64,000 nt of DNA, from contig CM076847.1 in assembly GCA_039519185.1 (NCBI GenBank), forward strand, positions 71,521,864 through 71,585,863, in the 5' to 3' direction. The notes below the pieces were generated by a model. It made no database searches and had not been told where the DNA came from. It worked only from the letters and a program-made list of their open reading frames with translations. Every line of letters begins with the position of its first letter. Position 1 is the first letter of the stretch. The DNA comes from Astragalus membranaceus. Its lineage: Eukaryota; Streptophyta; Magnoliopsida; Fabales; Fabaceae. Of the stretch, positions 31,452 to 43,008 are shown in pieces. Made by a program: the position numbers and the translations under genes.

Positions 31452-32428
31452 GAAACTGGCGCAGCTTAGACACAGTTTGACTCCAGAATTTGTCTCAACT
31501 TTGGAGACCCATAACTTGAGCTACAAACTCCAAATTGAACGAAACAAGTTCCAAAACGACCGGCTTTAAGTCTATTTTCAAAAGCAACCAGCCACGTAAT
31601 TTTTGGATTAACAAAACAATACCAGTTTTAGAAAAACCGAACAGTGTCCAGAAATGTACACATATGGCGCCCAAGGCGCCTAGGAGTTACAAAATCTTAT
31701 TTCTCATCAATTAAATTACTAATTCAACACCAAAATTCAATTACCAATATGAACATCAAATTACCACGGTCATCTCCAATTATCATCAATCATAATACCA
31801 TCCAAACATTAATCAAACACGTGATATGCAATTCACCCTTTTAACAATTAGAATATCACTCTTGCAATTTTAATCATAGGATTCACAATCCAAATCATCA
31901 TGATCATCACATACATTCATAAATCAAACACGAAATCACACACATATCAAGAACATGGATAGATCTAGGCAATCCCCAACTTACAACCTATCATGAATAT
32001 CTATTATATAGAAAGATAGAACTCCCCTAACCTCTTAAACGTATGCTCCTTAGACACCCACAAGGTCTTCTTCTTTCCTCTTTGCAAGTCGAACCCTTCT
32101 CCTTCTTTTTCCTTGAAGCCTTGCGAAATCTTCTTCTCCTCTCTCTTCTCCAACGGCGCCCTCACTCTCTCTATTCTCTTCTCTCAATTTCGCACCTTTC
32201 TTTTCTTTTGCACAAAATGACCTAGACCCTAATTTTTGGGATTAAATATGCGCCTAGGTCATGGGTCATGGGCTCTCCTCAGCTTAAGCCCAATTTAATT
32301 GTCAACACCACCTCCTACTACAATACCACACCTTATTATATGCTATAATTTTTAATTATACTAATTAAATAAAATAAACGCCTAAATACTTAATTAAATA
32401 AATTAATTAAATATTTTGGGGTGTTACA
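31452..32428 (-). repeat. LTR 5' part, Tekay/Del-like (minus)
   Basis: Read on the minus strand it starts TGTAACACCCCAAAATATTT at 32428 and continues through AT-rich sequence, a CT-rich leader-like tract and GCGCCTTGGGCGCC near 31668. It could be the first part of the LTR whose last part is 18047-18797, split by element B. The flanks of the presumed whole LTR (CTACA left, CGTAG right) do not form a target duplication, so this pairing is an inference. Confidence 0.5.
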
Positions 32429-33121
32429 CGTAGGACCGAGTCACTTTCTCGTCAAGCGCAACAAATAAAAATCCTTTTCGCCACCCTAAACCAATCATTT
32501 TCACAAAACAAACCAAAAAGTCATTTTCAAGCCCATTGTAATTAGTGACTATCACTCAAAGCCTTGGCTCGTTTGATTGTCATGAACACTATCCAGAGTT
32601 ATTAGTAATGATCACTCAAAGCCTTTGCTTGCTTGATCATTATGAAAGCTCCTCCCCTTTTCAAACATTTTCAAAACCAAAAACCAAGAACTACGTAGCT
32701 TTGAATTCTCCATCGCACCGGGAGATACGTAGGAGCGGCCCATGTCCCGTCAAGCACTTTTTCTAAAAACCCCTTTTTTCCCCCTTTCTCACCAAAATAA
32801 AATTTTCATTAAGTTTTGCCATTCATCTTCAAACAAGAAACAAATAGGCAAATCTAGGTATTTTTCAAATCAAACGTTAAAACCACACATTTAATTAGAG
32901 GTTCCCTTTCGTAGAAAGGACGCGTGAGGTGCTAACACCTTCCTCGCACGTAATCGACCCCCGAACCGATATCTCTAGTTTTCAAAAGGCCATCCGCCTT
33001 GTCCAAAAGACCTTTTTTCAATGTTTTGGTCTTAAAATTAAAATATTGGTGGCGGCTCCAAAAATTTTCCACGTTGTACATTGAGAAACCCAAACCGGGG
33101 GATTTTTTTCGGGGTGCAACA
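32429..33121 (+). repeat. Element A 5' LTR remnant
   Basis: Matches the 3' LTR from about 42308 onward. It contains a perfect 9-bp hairpin TAATGATCA/TGATCATTA (32606-32642) and a weaker one at 32546-32582. It ends with the block ATATTGGTGGCGGC...GGGTGCAACA that is conserved, inverted, at the start of the LTRs of B and C. Confidence 0.85.
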
Positions 33122-33123
33122 GC

Positions 33124-33141
33124 TGGCGACTCCGCTGGGGA
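33124..33141 (+). other. Primer-binding site, tRNA-Arg type
   Basis: TGGCGACTCCGCTGGGGA lies two bases after the LTR end. Ogre elements of legumes are known to use a tRNA-Arg primer site of this form. The corresponding sites in B and C each differ by one base. Confidence 0.85.
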
Positions 33142-36100
33142 CACTTTTTAAAAGACGAGGGTCAAGCCTAACTAATTTAAATGTGTGGTTTAATGTATTG
33201 TTGATTTGATTAAAACCTTGTTTGCCTTTCTTTCTTATCATTGATTGTAGGCGTATGCATTTGTCTTCTTCTATGTTGTTCCCTGTCTCATCCTTTATTC
33301 CCTTTCTTTTATCGCTTATGCCCATGCATTCTTCCAATCCCCATGACCCCTTCTTCTTCGCTTCCTTTCTTCGGTAAGTGCATGCATCTTTCCCCCCATT
33401 CTATCATATCCCCTCTTCTTGGCTCCTCTTCTTAAGGTAAGCAATATCCTTGTTTATAGATATCCTAGGTATGGAACCCTAGTGTAGACAACTTGTTATT
33501 GCTTGCATTTGTCTGGACTGCTCTGGTTGTCATTTCAGGTGGGGTAGTGCTAGGGAAAACGCCCTTGACACACACTACACTTATCCCTTATGATTGCATG
33601 CTTTGAGTGGGACCATAACCCAGGTCTACGGAAAACTTAGGAGAGTGGATTCGAGTAGTGAGAGCCCATCAGGACCTTTGTCCGTTTGGCTACTTGCGAA
33701 AGTTTCAACCAGAGTTGTGCTCTTTCATAATGCCTCACACCTAGCAGTTTGCTGCATTTGTGGGGAGTTTCATGAAAGGGACTGTGGCTCTGGTGGCCTT
33801 TGTGAGGAAGTGAATAGAGCTACATGGGAAGATTACCCTTAAATTGCCCTAGATCGTAGGTTTCACCTCTTTTAGGTCACAAGGGCTTTCCAAATTGTTT
33901 GCTGCATCGTTGCATTCAGTTCAACCAATTTTTCCTCAAAAATTTTCAAAAAATCAAAAAATACGCTTCTCCTTTTTCAATAAACACCTATATGAGGTGG
34001 CATATAGCGTGTAGATTTTCAAACTACCACCTGTGCGAAACCAAAAAGAAGGAACATCATTGCATCTAGCATCATCGCGTCATTGCATCTCACTAAAGTT
34101 TGTTTGCCGAGAATCACAAAGTAATATCTTGTCATAGGCACGGTGTGGAATCAAAAGTGAAACAGTGTACACTCCGAGGTGTTTGAATGCATGGAATGTG
34201 CTTTGTTTCGCTTATTGATTCCAACCTTGTTGTGTTTCAAAGAAAAAATAATCAAAATCCACCGTTAAACCTTTGGCAAAACATAGTACGCCGTGATTCC
34301 CGACACCAAAACAAGCAGGAAATCATACATATTGCATTGCACTTGCATTCAAACAAGTATTAGTGCATACCGTCTTTTATCAAAAAAATAAAAAAAAATC
34401 AAAAATCAAGAAAAATCAAAAATTGTTATTTTCCACAAGTTTTTAGAATACAAACTACATGCATTTTTTTCTTTGCATTACAGAAATAATCAAATAAATA
34501 TCTCATGTTGCATGAATTTTTATGACCACCAGAGAGTTAAAAGCTTTATTTTGGAGAGAAGCCATGCATGCTAAAGTCAAAATCAAATTTTGTACTGTAC
34601 TCTTCAAATGAAAAGCTTATAATTCCCCGACGCAATAAATCCACATTCATCCATTCGCATTCTCATTTCATTCACATTTATTCATTTGCATTCTCATTCT
34701 CATTCCATGCGTATTTATCCATTTTGCATTCTCATTCATTTGCATATTTACATCATGCATAAAAAAATGAGCATAATTCTAGAGAAACAATAATAATTCT
34801 AAAAAAAAAAATTGTGATGAGAGGTGAGACGTTCTTGCGAAGTTTTTTTATTCATCTTTGGAAAAGTTTAGTCTTACTTAGTTGCAAACTCAAGGTGTTT
34901 CAAGGCACTCGGTTTTTCAAAACAGCAGTTTGTTCACATTTTTCAACAAAGCATTGCATCTCACCCACCCCATGATGAATGACCGAAATGGTCCACAAAA
35001 ATGTTTCTTTCACGTTTTAACTAATGTTAACTCTCTGCGAAGCATTCGTGTAGTAACTTCTGTGTGACGTGTGTCTTTATTTTTGTTTGAGTCAGTTGGC
35101 GTCCCTACATTGTCATCATCCCTCGCCCAAGTCTAATCCCACCCTGACCACCCATAAAGTACATATCCCCCAGATTAGTGCATAGTTGGCTTTTTGGTTG
35201 GTTCCCCTAATGAAATACCACTCTTGGTCCTCCATACTGGGGCAAATTTGTCGTCACTAGATATCTTGTTAACATTGTATTCCTTTGGTGCAAGTCTTTT
35301 TTTTTAAAAAAAAAAAAAAATCAAAAAGCTCGTTAGGTCGAAAACTCGTAAGAGCGGCCCAAGCAAAAATTAGAGCATGAAAAGAAATAAAGAAAAAGAG
35401 CAAATGTATGAAAGTAAGTAAATTATTGTCCTTGGGTTAATTTTTGAGAAAACAAGCAATCATCATTCCATATCCAAAAACACCTTAAGCCAAAAATCCC
35501 AAAAATCTTAATCACCCTAGACAAGGATCAATCTCACATCAAAAATTGTGTATCACCTTTATCAGCTCACTTAGCTCAAAAGAAAGAGAAAGAAAAATCA
35601 CACCAAAAAAAAAAGGAAGAAAGTGGAAAAAGAGAGGATTGAAAAGGAAAAATCCTGAAAAAAGAAGCAAAAGTAGTAGAAATGGTGAGCTGATACCATT
35701 AAACGCATGAGAGATCCTTGTCTGAAATAAACCCTCAAACACTTTCTTTGGCCTATCTTCCATAAACCCTTGACCACGTTACAACCCTGAAACAGGTTCA
35801 TTTTACCGTGAGGCACATAAGAGGTTCCAATAAAACCTCAAACACCTCATTGAGTCTAATAACTCATTCTTTCATAAACCATTAACCTGGCCAAATCATA
35901 CCACTACTTCTTTGAGCCCAATTATCCCTCCCTTCATAAATCATTAACCATTAGCCACATCACAACTCCAAAGATCCATTCTGATCAATGACCGGTTGCT
36001 CCTGTTTTTCTCAAAGTTTTAATCTTAGGACAAATAAGTTTATCTATTTATGACGTGTTTGCTCAAAAAGAAAAAAAACAAACAAGCAGAAAAAAAGAAA

Positions 36101-38739
36101 GCTGCTCAAAAGAAAAACAAACAAGCAGAAAGAAGAAAGCTCCTCAAAAGAAAAACAAACAAGCAGAAAAAAGAAAGCTGCTAAAAAAAAAACAATCAAA
36201 AATGGGAAGTTGGTAAAAAGGAGAAGGACTTGCACTCCAAGATGCATTCATGTTGCATTAAAACAAGGTCTAGTGGTCACCAAGTGGAGCCCCTCCTCAT
36301 ACTAAAAAGTCAAAACTTTCATTGCATTTGAGTTGTTCTTAAAGAGAACCAAAAGTGTGTACTAGGGGGCATTCCCTTCACCTCTCACTCCACTCAACTT
36401 TGGGGAGGTTTATTCATTGCCCACCCCATTCATATATCACCCTCAGTTCATAACCATCACCATAACTCTGTCGCCTTTCACAACCCCACTAGAAGCAATC
36501 ATTTGAAATATCATTCCAAAGTGGGGCAATCCCGTCACCCTTCACTCCACCTAAAGTCAGGGAAATTCGTCCTACGCCCATCTCATCCCCTCGTCATATT
36601 CACATCCATGAGACCACAACAGGGCAATTTCTCGACCCACCATGCTAAATACAGCCTTTTGCAAACTCGAGTCGGGGCAACCTTGCTCTCGTCAAGATTG
36701 GGGCAACACCAAACGTCGTGGGTCTAGACAGAATCTCTTGTTTGCCACCCTTCATTCCAAAGTCATGGTATTTCCGATTCATTATTCCTCTACAACCCTG
36801 GCTGTCGTCACCACTAGATAGGGGCAAGTTATGCACTCACCTTCACCAATAGTCTAAATCGGGGCAGTTCCACCTTTCATGACTTTGGCAAAAACCTACC
36901 TTTCATCCCCTCACGTGTCATATCTGTTATACCAAGTCAACTGACTCATTCATCTGTATTTGCACTACTCTACATGTTTATGCTTTAAAGAGAGAGAACA
37001 CATGTGAAGTCGGAAACTCACTCAGCTAACTTTGTGGACCTAAAAATCAATCATCATGGGGCACCATCATAGGAAAGCAAAATAAGCGAGTCTGCAAATA
37101 CGGTCAAATAGTTTTTGCACATCAGTGTCTGCGAATAACAACCTTGAGATTGCCATGACTGAATTCAAACCTCTTTCCAAGGAATGATTATTCCAGAGCA
37201 CTCACCTCTCTACCCCTCGCATCGAAAGTCTCATTTCTCATCTCAAAACAAAACACATTTGCCTGCATTACTATTATACCATATCATAAATCATTGCACC
37301 ATACATTGTATTTCAACAACAAGTCATGCATCTACCACAACTATTGCATTTAAGCATTACCTGTGCGCATTCATCCATTTATTCAAAAAAAAAAAAGAGA
37401 AAACCAAAAAGGCAAAAAATATCCACATCGCACCCGTTGCCCCCACCAAAGCATAAATCATTCCATCATGCAGCCAGCAGTACACATTGCATTCGCATGT
37501 TATCTGAATTTGCACGCACAGCTTATCAATTTCTGTTTCCGACCAACTTCAACATTCATCATTCACGGGCCTTTTGTAGTCCATTTACTTTCGCATTGCA
37601 CATTCATCACATTGCATACCTGTAACACTTTTTTGCTTCGATAAACGTGCCAAGTGCCGGCCTCATCGTTGCCAAAAGCTTTCTACATCACCAATCATAT
37701 CATTTGCTACGCATTCATGTGTTTCCTTTATTCACCATAGCATTTGCATCAAAGTATTACATTCGCATCATATTCACATTCGCATTGCATGCGTCAAGAA
37801 AAGAAGCAAAATAAATAAGAAAAAAAGCAAAAAGAAAAATCCGTCCATCATTCCATCAGGTTCAACACCCATGGTATACCCATTTCATTCATCATCCCAT
37901 GTTCATCACATTACATGCATGACATTGTTTGCTTCGATAGATGTCCAAGTGCCGGTCTCATCGTTGGCCCAAAAAAAAAAGAGTTTTTTTACATCACTAA
38001 TCATATCTTTGTACCATGCATGGCATTCGCATCAAAGCATTACATTTGCATCACATTCACACTTTGCATTTCATACACTCATACCAAAAGAAAAAAAGAG
38101 AAAAGCCAAAAAACAAAAGGAGGAAAATTGCTCATTCCATTACATTCATCATTAATCAGCACAATCACATTCATACCTTATCTGCATTCACATACGTTGG
38201 TTGTCAACCTCCATGTTCCATCAATTTCAACTCACATCATCTGTCCCACTTCATTCATCCCATCGGATGCCTACCATTTCACATACCTATATTGCACGCA
38301 TACATCATTCATTGCATTTTTAGACATGCCAAATATAGATAGCTTTTTCCCGTCTCAGGTAAATGCATTCATTAGGTATGTTCTAGGCAGATACGCCATG
38401 TACCAATCCCAATAGTTTGTTCCCTCAAAGTCAGTGCTCCAAGCGCTGGTCTCATATCACAATTCAGAGTCCCAGTACCCTTGTTGACCCCCAGTGGTCC
38501 TTCAGAGCCCAAGCGCTCCTTCAGACCATCAATGGTCCTTCAATCCAGATCGCACGTCGCGTTATCAAGCAACCGACGGATCATCCGACCCCAGGTCCTT
38601 CAGACTAGCTGTGTCCGCCTAAAAAACGCAGTGGACGTCCTTCGAGGTGAGCAAATCAAGTCAATGACCTGACCTTGCCACCCATGGCCGCTCGAAAAAG
38701 GCCACCCCCCAAGCAGACCGTTTTACTAGTACCGTTGCT

Positions 38740-39550
38740 AGTTTGCGCTCCATCAGACCCATCGGTCCATCAGGCTTAGGCATGCCCTTCAGACCTCGTC
38801 TGTCCTTCAGTTTAATTCCAATCAATGCGCCAAGCATCGACTGCGAATTAGACCATCTGAGCCCAGTGCTCCTTCAGATCCCCGGTGATCCTTATTTACT
38901 CTTGTTCTATGTCAACCCAATTTTTTCAAGAATTTCAATAAAAAAAAAAGAAAAAAAAAGAGAGCTGATCAGGAAAAAACGGTCAGACCAAAAGAAGAAC
39001 TTCAGGAATGTTCCACCACATTCATCATCACACCAAAATCATAGCATTGCATGCACATGCATAACAAGCCCTTGCATAACATGCACCCATACTCCATGCA
39101 CTATTCCTTGCATCAACTGACGTATGCAGGTACCTCAATTCAGTGGGCAGCATTGAACATTTCAATCAATCAATCAACAGGATTTGCGAATCCCTTCAAG
39201 ACCCAAGTGTCCCTTCAAAAGCAGACTTCACCTCGTATTCGAGCTGCGGGTAAGTCCTTCAGACCCCGAGTGGTCCTTCAGACTAGTTGTGTCAGCCTAA
39301 GACACAGTGGACGTCCTTCATGGTCAACATATCAGTTCCGGATCTGATCTTGACCCATCATGGCCGCTCGAATACAAAGGCCCCCTCAGACCGTTTTACT
39401 AGTACCGTTGTTAGTTTGCGCTCCATCAGACCCATTGGTCCATCAGGCTTAGGAATGCCCTTCAGACCTCGTCGGTCCTTCAGTTTAACTCCAATCAAAG
39501 CGCCAAGCATCGACTGTGAATTAGACCTTCAGAGCCTTAGAGCTCCTTCA
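38740..39550 (+). repeat. Large tandem duplication ahead of the minisatellite
   Basis: A block beginning GACCGTTTTACTAGTACCGT and passing through CCATCAGACCCAT(C/T)GGTCC, CTTCAGACCTCGTC and GCGCCAAGCATCGACTG occurs at about 38715-38890 and again at about 39391-39545. Confidence 0.8.
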
Positions 39551-40147
39551 GACCCTGAGTGGTCCTTCAGAGCCTTAGTGCTCCTCCAGACCCTGAGTGG
39601 TCCTTCAGAGCCTTAGTGCTCCTTCAGACCCTGAGTGGTCCTTTAGAGCCTTAGTGCTCCTTCAGACCCTGAGTGGTCCTTCAGAGCCTTAGTGCTCCTT
39701 CAGATCCCGAGTGGTCCGTCATTTTTTCTCTCGGTTAATGCGCCAAGTGTTAACCGTTCCCCGTTTGTTCTCAAGGCCCCCTCAGACCGTTTTTACTAGT
39801 ACCATAGCTTGTAGTGCTCCTTCAGACCACGATGGTCCTTCAATTAAGGCCTAGGAAGCCTTCCAGACCCCGAGTGGTCCTTCAGAGCCTTAGTGCTCCT
39901 TCAGACCCTGAGTGGTCCTTCAGAGCCTTAGTGCTCCTTCAGACCCCGAGTGGTCCTTCAGAGCCTTATTGCTCCTTCAGACCCTGAGTGGTCCTTCAGA
40001 GCCTTAGTGCTCCTTCAGACCCTGAGTGGTCCTTCAGAGCCTTAGTGCTCCTTCAGACCCTGAGTGGTCCTTCAGAGCCTTAGTGCTCCTTCAGACCCTG
40101 AGTGGTCCCTCAGAGCCTTAGTGCTCCTTCAGATCCCGAGTGGTCTG
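39526..40147 (+). repeat. Minisatellite, 38-bp dimer of two 19-bp halves
   Basis: Units alternate between CCTTCAGACCCTGAGTGGT and CCTTCAGAGCCTTAGTGCT. There are two blocks, 39526-39718 (about five dimers) and 39859-40147 (about seven and a half). Each is followed by TCTCTCGGTTAATGCGCC and CCGTTCCCCGTTT, so the block plus its tail was itself duplicated. Element C has only about two dimers at the equivalent place (50437-50525, inverted). Confidence 0.95.
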
Positions 40148-40354
40148 TCATTTTCTCTCTCGGTTAATGCGCCAAGTGTTGACCGTTCCCCGTTTATCAT
40201 CAAGCCCATCTATTCAAAAAAATATAGAAAAAGAAAAAGAGGAAAATTCGGGTTTCCCCAAGTAGACAAAATCGGTATAAATTCTGAATTCTTTATCTTC
40301 ATTTTGCCTTGGAATATGTTTCGGCCAATTCATATTCCTCGTTAAAATTCAGAT

Positions 40355-40367
40355 AAAGAGGGGCAGC
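40355..40367 (+). other. Polypurine tract of element A
   Basis: AAAGAGGGGCAGC immediately precedes the 3' LTR start (TGTCATACCCC). It is the plus-strand priming site of LTR elements. The same word, inverted, lies at 21487-21499 (B) and 50212-50224 (C). Confidence 0.85.
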
Positions 40368-40710
40368 TGTCATACCCCAATTTTGTCCGGCTTAGGTCCA
40401 ACCCCTAATTTTCCACACAAAAATAAATTATGCATTGCATTTTGGGTCCTAGAAGCCGCTCCAAAGTTTTTGAAATCATTTTTAGGGTTAGAATGCACTT
40501 TTTGGGGAAATTAGGGTTTTAGGGTCAAAAAGGGCATTTTGGTCATTTCTCACAAAAGGTTTTATAAAAATAATTTTTGCATTAAACCTCATGCATGCAA
40601 GATAAAATAGGACAAGCACATGTGTTATGAAGTATAAAATCGATTTTATCTTGCATATAATATATTCTTGACGAATAAAGAAGTTATCCATGTTTTTAGG
40701 AAGGCACTCA

Positions 40711-41037
40711 ATCGATTACATCATATCCTTCCTTCAAGCAAATAATCGATTATTCCACTCCTTTCAGTCAGGAGCATAATCGATTATTCACTCTGAAAAA
40801 CAAGGAGCATAATCGATTATCTACTTGAAAAAACAAGGAGCATAATCGATTATCTACTCTGAAACAATTCAGGAGCATAATCGATTATCCCATGTTTTCA
40901 CTAAGGTCCATAATCGATTATCAACATTTTTGGAAAGTACCTAATCGATTAATTCAGGCTCCTAATCGATTATCTACTTGAAAATCAATGAGCCAATAAT
41001 CGATTACATCTCTCAAGTTATTTCCAACATAATCGAT
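40711..41037 (+). promoter_or_regulatory. Array of 11 ATCGAT palindromes upstream of TATA
   Basis: ATCGAT cores start at 40711, 40745, 40779, 40812, 40845, 40880, 40913, 40944, 40965, 40999 and 41032. Most are embedded in ATAATCGATTAT. Successive spacing is 34, 34, 33, 33, 35, 33, 31, 21, 34 and 33 bp. Spacers share a loose AGGAGCATAATC and TCTACT(C/T)(G/T)AAA pattern. The array ends 37 bp before TATAAATAG, so it lies in the probable U3 promoter of A. A role as a transcription-factor array is inferred. Confidence 0.7.
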
Positions 41038-41073
41038 TATCATGTTTCCTAAAATAGATCAAATCTAATTTCC

Positions 41074-41082
41074 TATAAATAG
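41074..41082 (+). promoter_or_regulatory. TATA box of element A LTR
   Basis: TATAAATAG in the 3' LTR, followed by a CT-rich, leader-like stretch. It is the best candidate for the U3/R promoter core. Confidence 0.6.
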
Positions 41083-41887
41083 GACGCTCATTTTTTCATT
41101 TCAGGGGAGGGGATTCTCACGATCTATCACTTCTACGGATCATTTTCGCAAATCTCATCTTTTCAGGAAAACTCTTCTATATTTTATTTGTGCTCTCTTC
41201 GTTCCGTTGGTCCGTCAGAGCTGATCTTTTGCTAAGAGTTAGTTGGGGTTGCATTCTTCAAAATTGTAATATCTGCCTTCATTAGAGGTATTTCTGTCTT
41301 TACATTTGTTATTATTTAATTGTTGTGATCCGTGCCAAGACTGCCCTATGTGATTCAACTTAGCTCCAGTGTTGATTTACTCGTTCTTGTATATTATTGT
41401 CCATTGTTGATGATGAATCTTATGATTCCCACTTATGCCTAGTGCATCATGTTCTAAGTGGTGAAGATGGTTTCAGATGATTCAACCTCCCCCTTTTTTT
41501 AACTTCTTAATGAATAAAAGATAGTTAGGTTTATGGTTTAAGGTCCATGGGGTATTGCAAAGGATAGGTTACCCAAAACCCTGATGCTCCCTCCTCTTTG
41601 ATTGTGTTACTAGCCTTTGGGCACTTATTCATGAATGCAAAGGATAGGCTTACCTTAGCCTTGATGCAATTTCCCCTTTTGTTCATGTTATTGAGAAATC
41701 GTGCTCATATGTTCCATAGTTTAATTAAGATCATTCTATGCCTATGATCAATTGCTTTGGTTGTTTTTGGTGCATTTTAAATGTCTTGATTCAGTATGCC
41801 ATTCTATCCATGTGTATGACCTCCTAATGAAGACGTAAGTCTACATGCCTGTTGTAGCATAGAGTCATTAGGGTAAATACACCCCTT

Positions 41888-41932
<45 letters not shown>

Positions 41933-42489
41933 TTTGAGAACTTTACCTTGCATCCCTGATAAGTGGGTCTTTTGATCATATTGGCATGTTTAGTTTTGAT
42001 TAAATATTCAACATATGCATGATTTCGTGATTATTGAATGTGCTTGAACTTTTGTAATCAATCATTGATAGTACCTTCACCCTTATTTCCAAAAATCTTT
42101 CAAACTCTTTTCCAATTAATGCGAGTTATTAGTGACTATCACTCAAAGCCTTGGCTTGTTTGATTGTCATGAACGCCATCAAGGGTTATTAGTAATGATC
42201 ACTCAAAGCCTTTGCTTGCTTGATCGTTATGAAAGCTCCTCCCCTTTCAAACCCCTTCAAAAACATTTTCGTTAGAACTACGTCGCTTTGATTCCCGTTT
42301 GGGCTACGTAGGACCGAGTCACGTTCTCGTCAAGCGCAACAAATAAAAATCCTTTTCGCCACCCTAAACCAATCATTTTCACAAAACAAACCAAAAAGTC
42401 ATTTTCAAGCCCATTGTTATTAGTGACTATCACTCAAAGCCTTGGCTCGTTTGATTGTCATGAACACTATCCAGAGTTATTAGTAATGA

Positions 42490-43008
42490 TCACTCAAAAA
42501 TGTTAGTTTCAACTACATCATCAAAATAAGGAGAAGTTAAAGAAGAGAAAATTTCATTAGAATTTAAAGCTTTAATCACATCCTCTTCTTTACCACTCTT
42601 TAAATTTACCATTCCCCTATGAGCCTCAATTGCAGCATCACCAATGGTTAAAACAATTTGCCCAAAAATTTGGGTTTTCTCCTCTTTCTCCAAGTCAAGA
42701 ACCAATGGATCTTTCTCATTCACCTCAAAAATGCTCTCATCAATGAAATCTGTTGTTTCAATTTTACTCCCTTCAATAGGAGACGTCATTTTGATTTGAC
42801 TCCCTTCAGTAGGAGTCTCTTCATCTTTTTTGAGAGCTTCTTCCTCTAGATTATCTTCTACGGAGAACTCTTCATCACTCCTAAGAATATAATCTTTGTA
42901 TTGCTCAGTTTGTGAATAAGGAGTTTCTTGGGCCTCTTGAGATAACAAAGCAATGACACTTGATAGTTGATCCTCCATGCGGTCAAATTTTTCATTTATC
43001 TGCTTCAA
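42490..43008 (-). CDS. Gag-like ORF fragment of a Ty3/gypsy element
   Basis: An open frame of 172 codons on the minus strand begins just after an in-frame stop; the first ATG codon is at the Met of MEDQLSSVIALLSQ. It contains KQINEKFDRMEDQLSSVI, a predicted coiled coil resembling linker regions of plant Ty3/gypsy Gag proteins, followed by a Glu/Lys-rich acidic stretch. The last residues come from the adjoining LTR of A, so the true C-terminus is missing. It lies about 270 bp inside the primer site at 43278. No zinc knuckle is present. The assignment is by context. Confidence 0.45.
   Translation of the reverse strand: MKQINEKFDRMEDQLSSVIALLSQEAQETPYSQTEQYKDYILRSDEEFSVEDNLEEEALKKDEETPTEGSQIKMTSPIEGSKIETTDFIDESIFEVNEKDPLVLDLEKEEKTQIFGQIVLTIGDAAIEAHRGMVNLKSGKEEDVIKALNSNEIFSSLTSPYFDDVVETNIFE

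Larger units (their letters stand above)
33142..40354 (+). other. Interior of element A, non-coding
   Basis: No protein family was recognised. 33560-33800 is a conserved leader-proximal block. 34640-34760, 37180-38330 and 39030-39120 are dense in GCATT, CATTCGCATT and CATGCA words. 36060-36200 holds GCAGAAA(A)AAGAAAGCTCCTC-type repeats of about 35 bp. 36500-36860 holds GGGGCAA(C/T)-containing blocks. The many short open frames here are not conserved in frame between A and C, which argues against coding. Confidence 0.7.
32429..42498 (+). mobile_element. Element A: Ogre-related non-autonomous LTR element
   Basis: On the plus strand a truncated 5' LTR (32429-33121) ends GGGGTGCAACA. It is followed by the primer site TGGCGACTCCGCTGGGGA (33124-33141), a 7.2 kb interior, the polypurine tract AAAGAGGGGCAGC (40355-40367) and a 3' LTR beginning TGTCATACCCCAATTTTGTC at 40368. 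The 3' LTR is interrupted at 42498 by another element, and the 5' LTR is cut by the minus-strand LTR ending at 32428. No gag or pol motif was found. The interior matches element C in inverted orientation, with the same blocks in the same order. Confidence 0.88.
40368..42498 (+). repeat. Element A 3' LTR (interrupted)
   Basis: Starts TGTCATACCCCAATTTTGTC. It contains the ATCGAT palindrome array (40711-41037), the TATA box TATAAATAG (41074-41082), an (AC)n tract at 41890-41928 and two near-copies of a hairpin pair (42130-42235 and 42418-42498). The sequence stops matching the 5' LTR at GATCACTCAAA, about position 42498. Confidence 0.88.

Noticed and set aside
30880..31569. Long open frames of 177-213 codons
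   Set aside because: They consist almost entirely of N from the assembly gap.
33594..33842. 82-codon open frame with partial similarity to a frame in element B
   Set aside because: The nucleotide block is conserved, but the frame is not maintained in element C, so a coding role is not supported.
37184..40345. Numerous overlapping open frames of 60-166 codons in element A and their counterparts in C
   Set aside because: They follow repeats and simple words, overlap in several frames, lack domains, and are mostly not conserved in frame between A and C.
40490..40535. Telomere-like CCCTAAA/CCCTAATT words (also near 50035 and 60415)
   Set aside because: Only one or two degenerate units, located at a fixed place in the LTRs; not a telomeric array.
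40711..41037. Regular palindrome-spacer array resembling a CRISPR array
   Set aside because: The repeat core is only about 12 bp, the spacers are themselves related, and it lies inside a plant retrotransposon LTR next to a TATA box. No cas gene is present.
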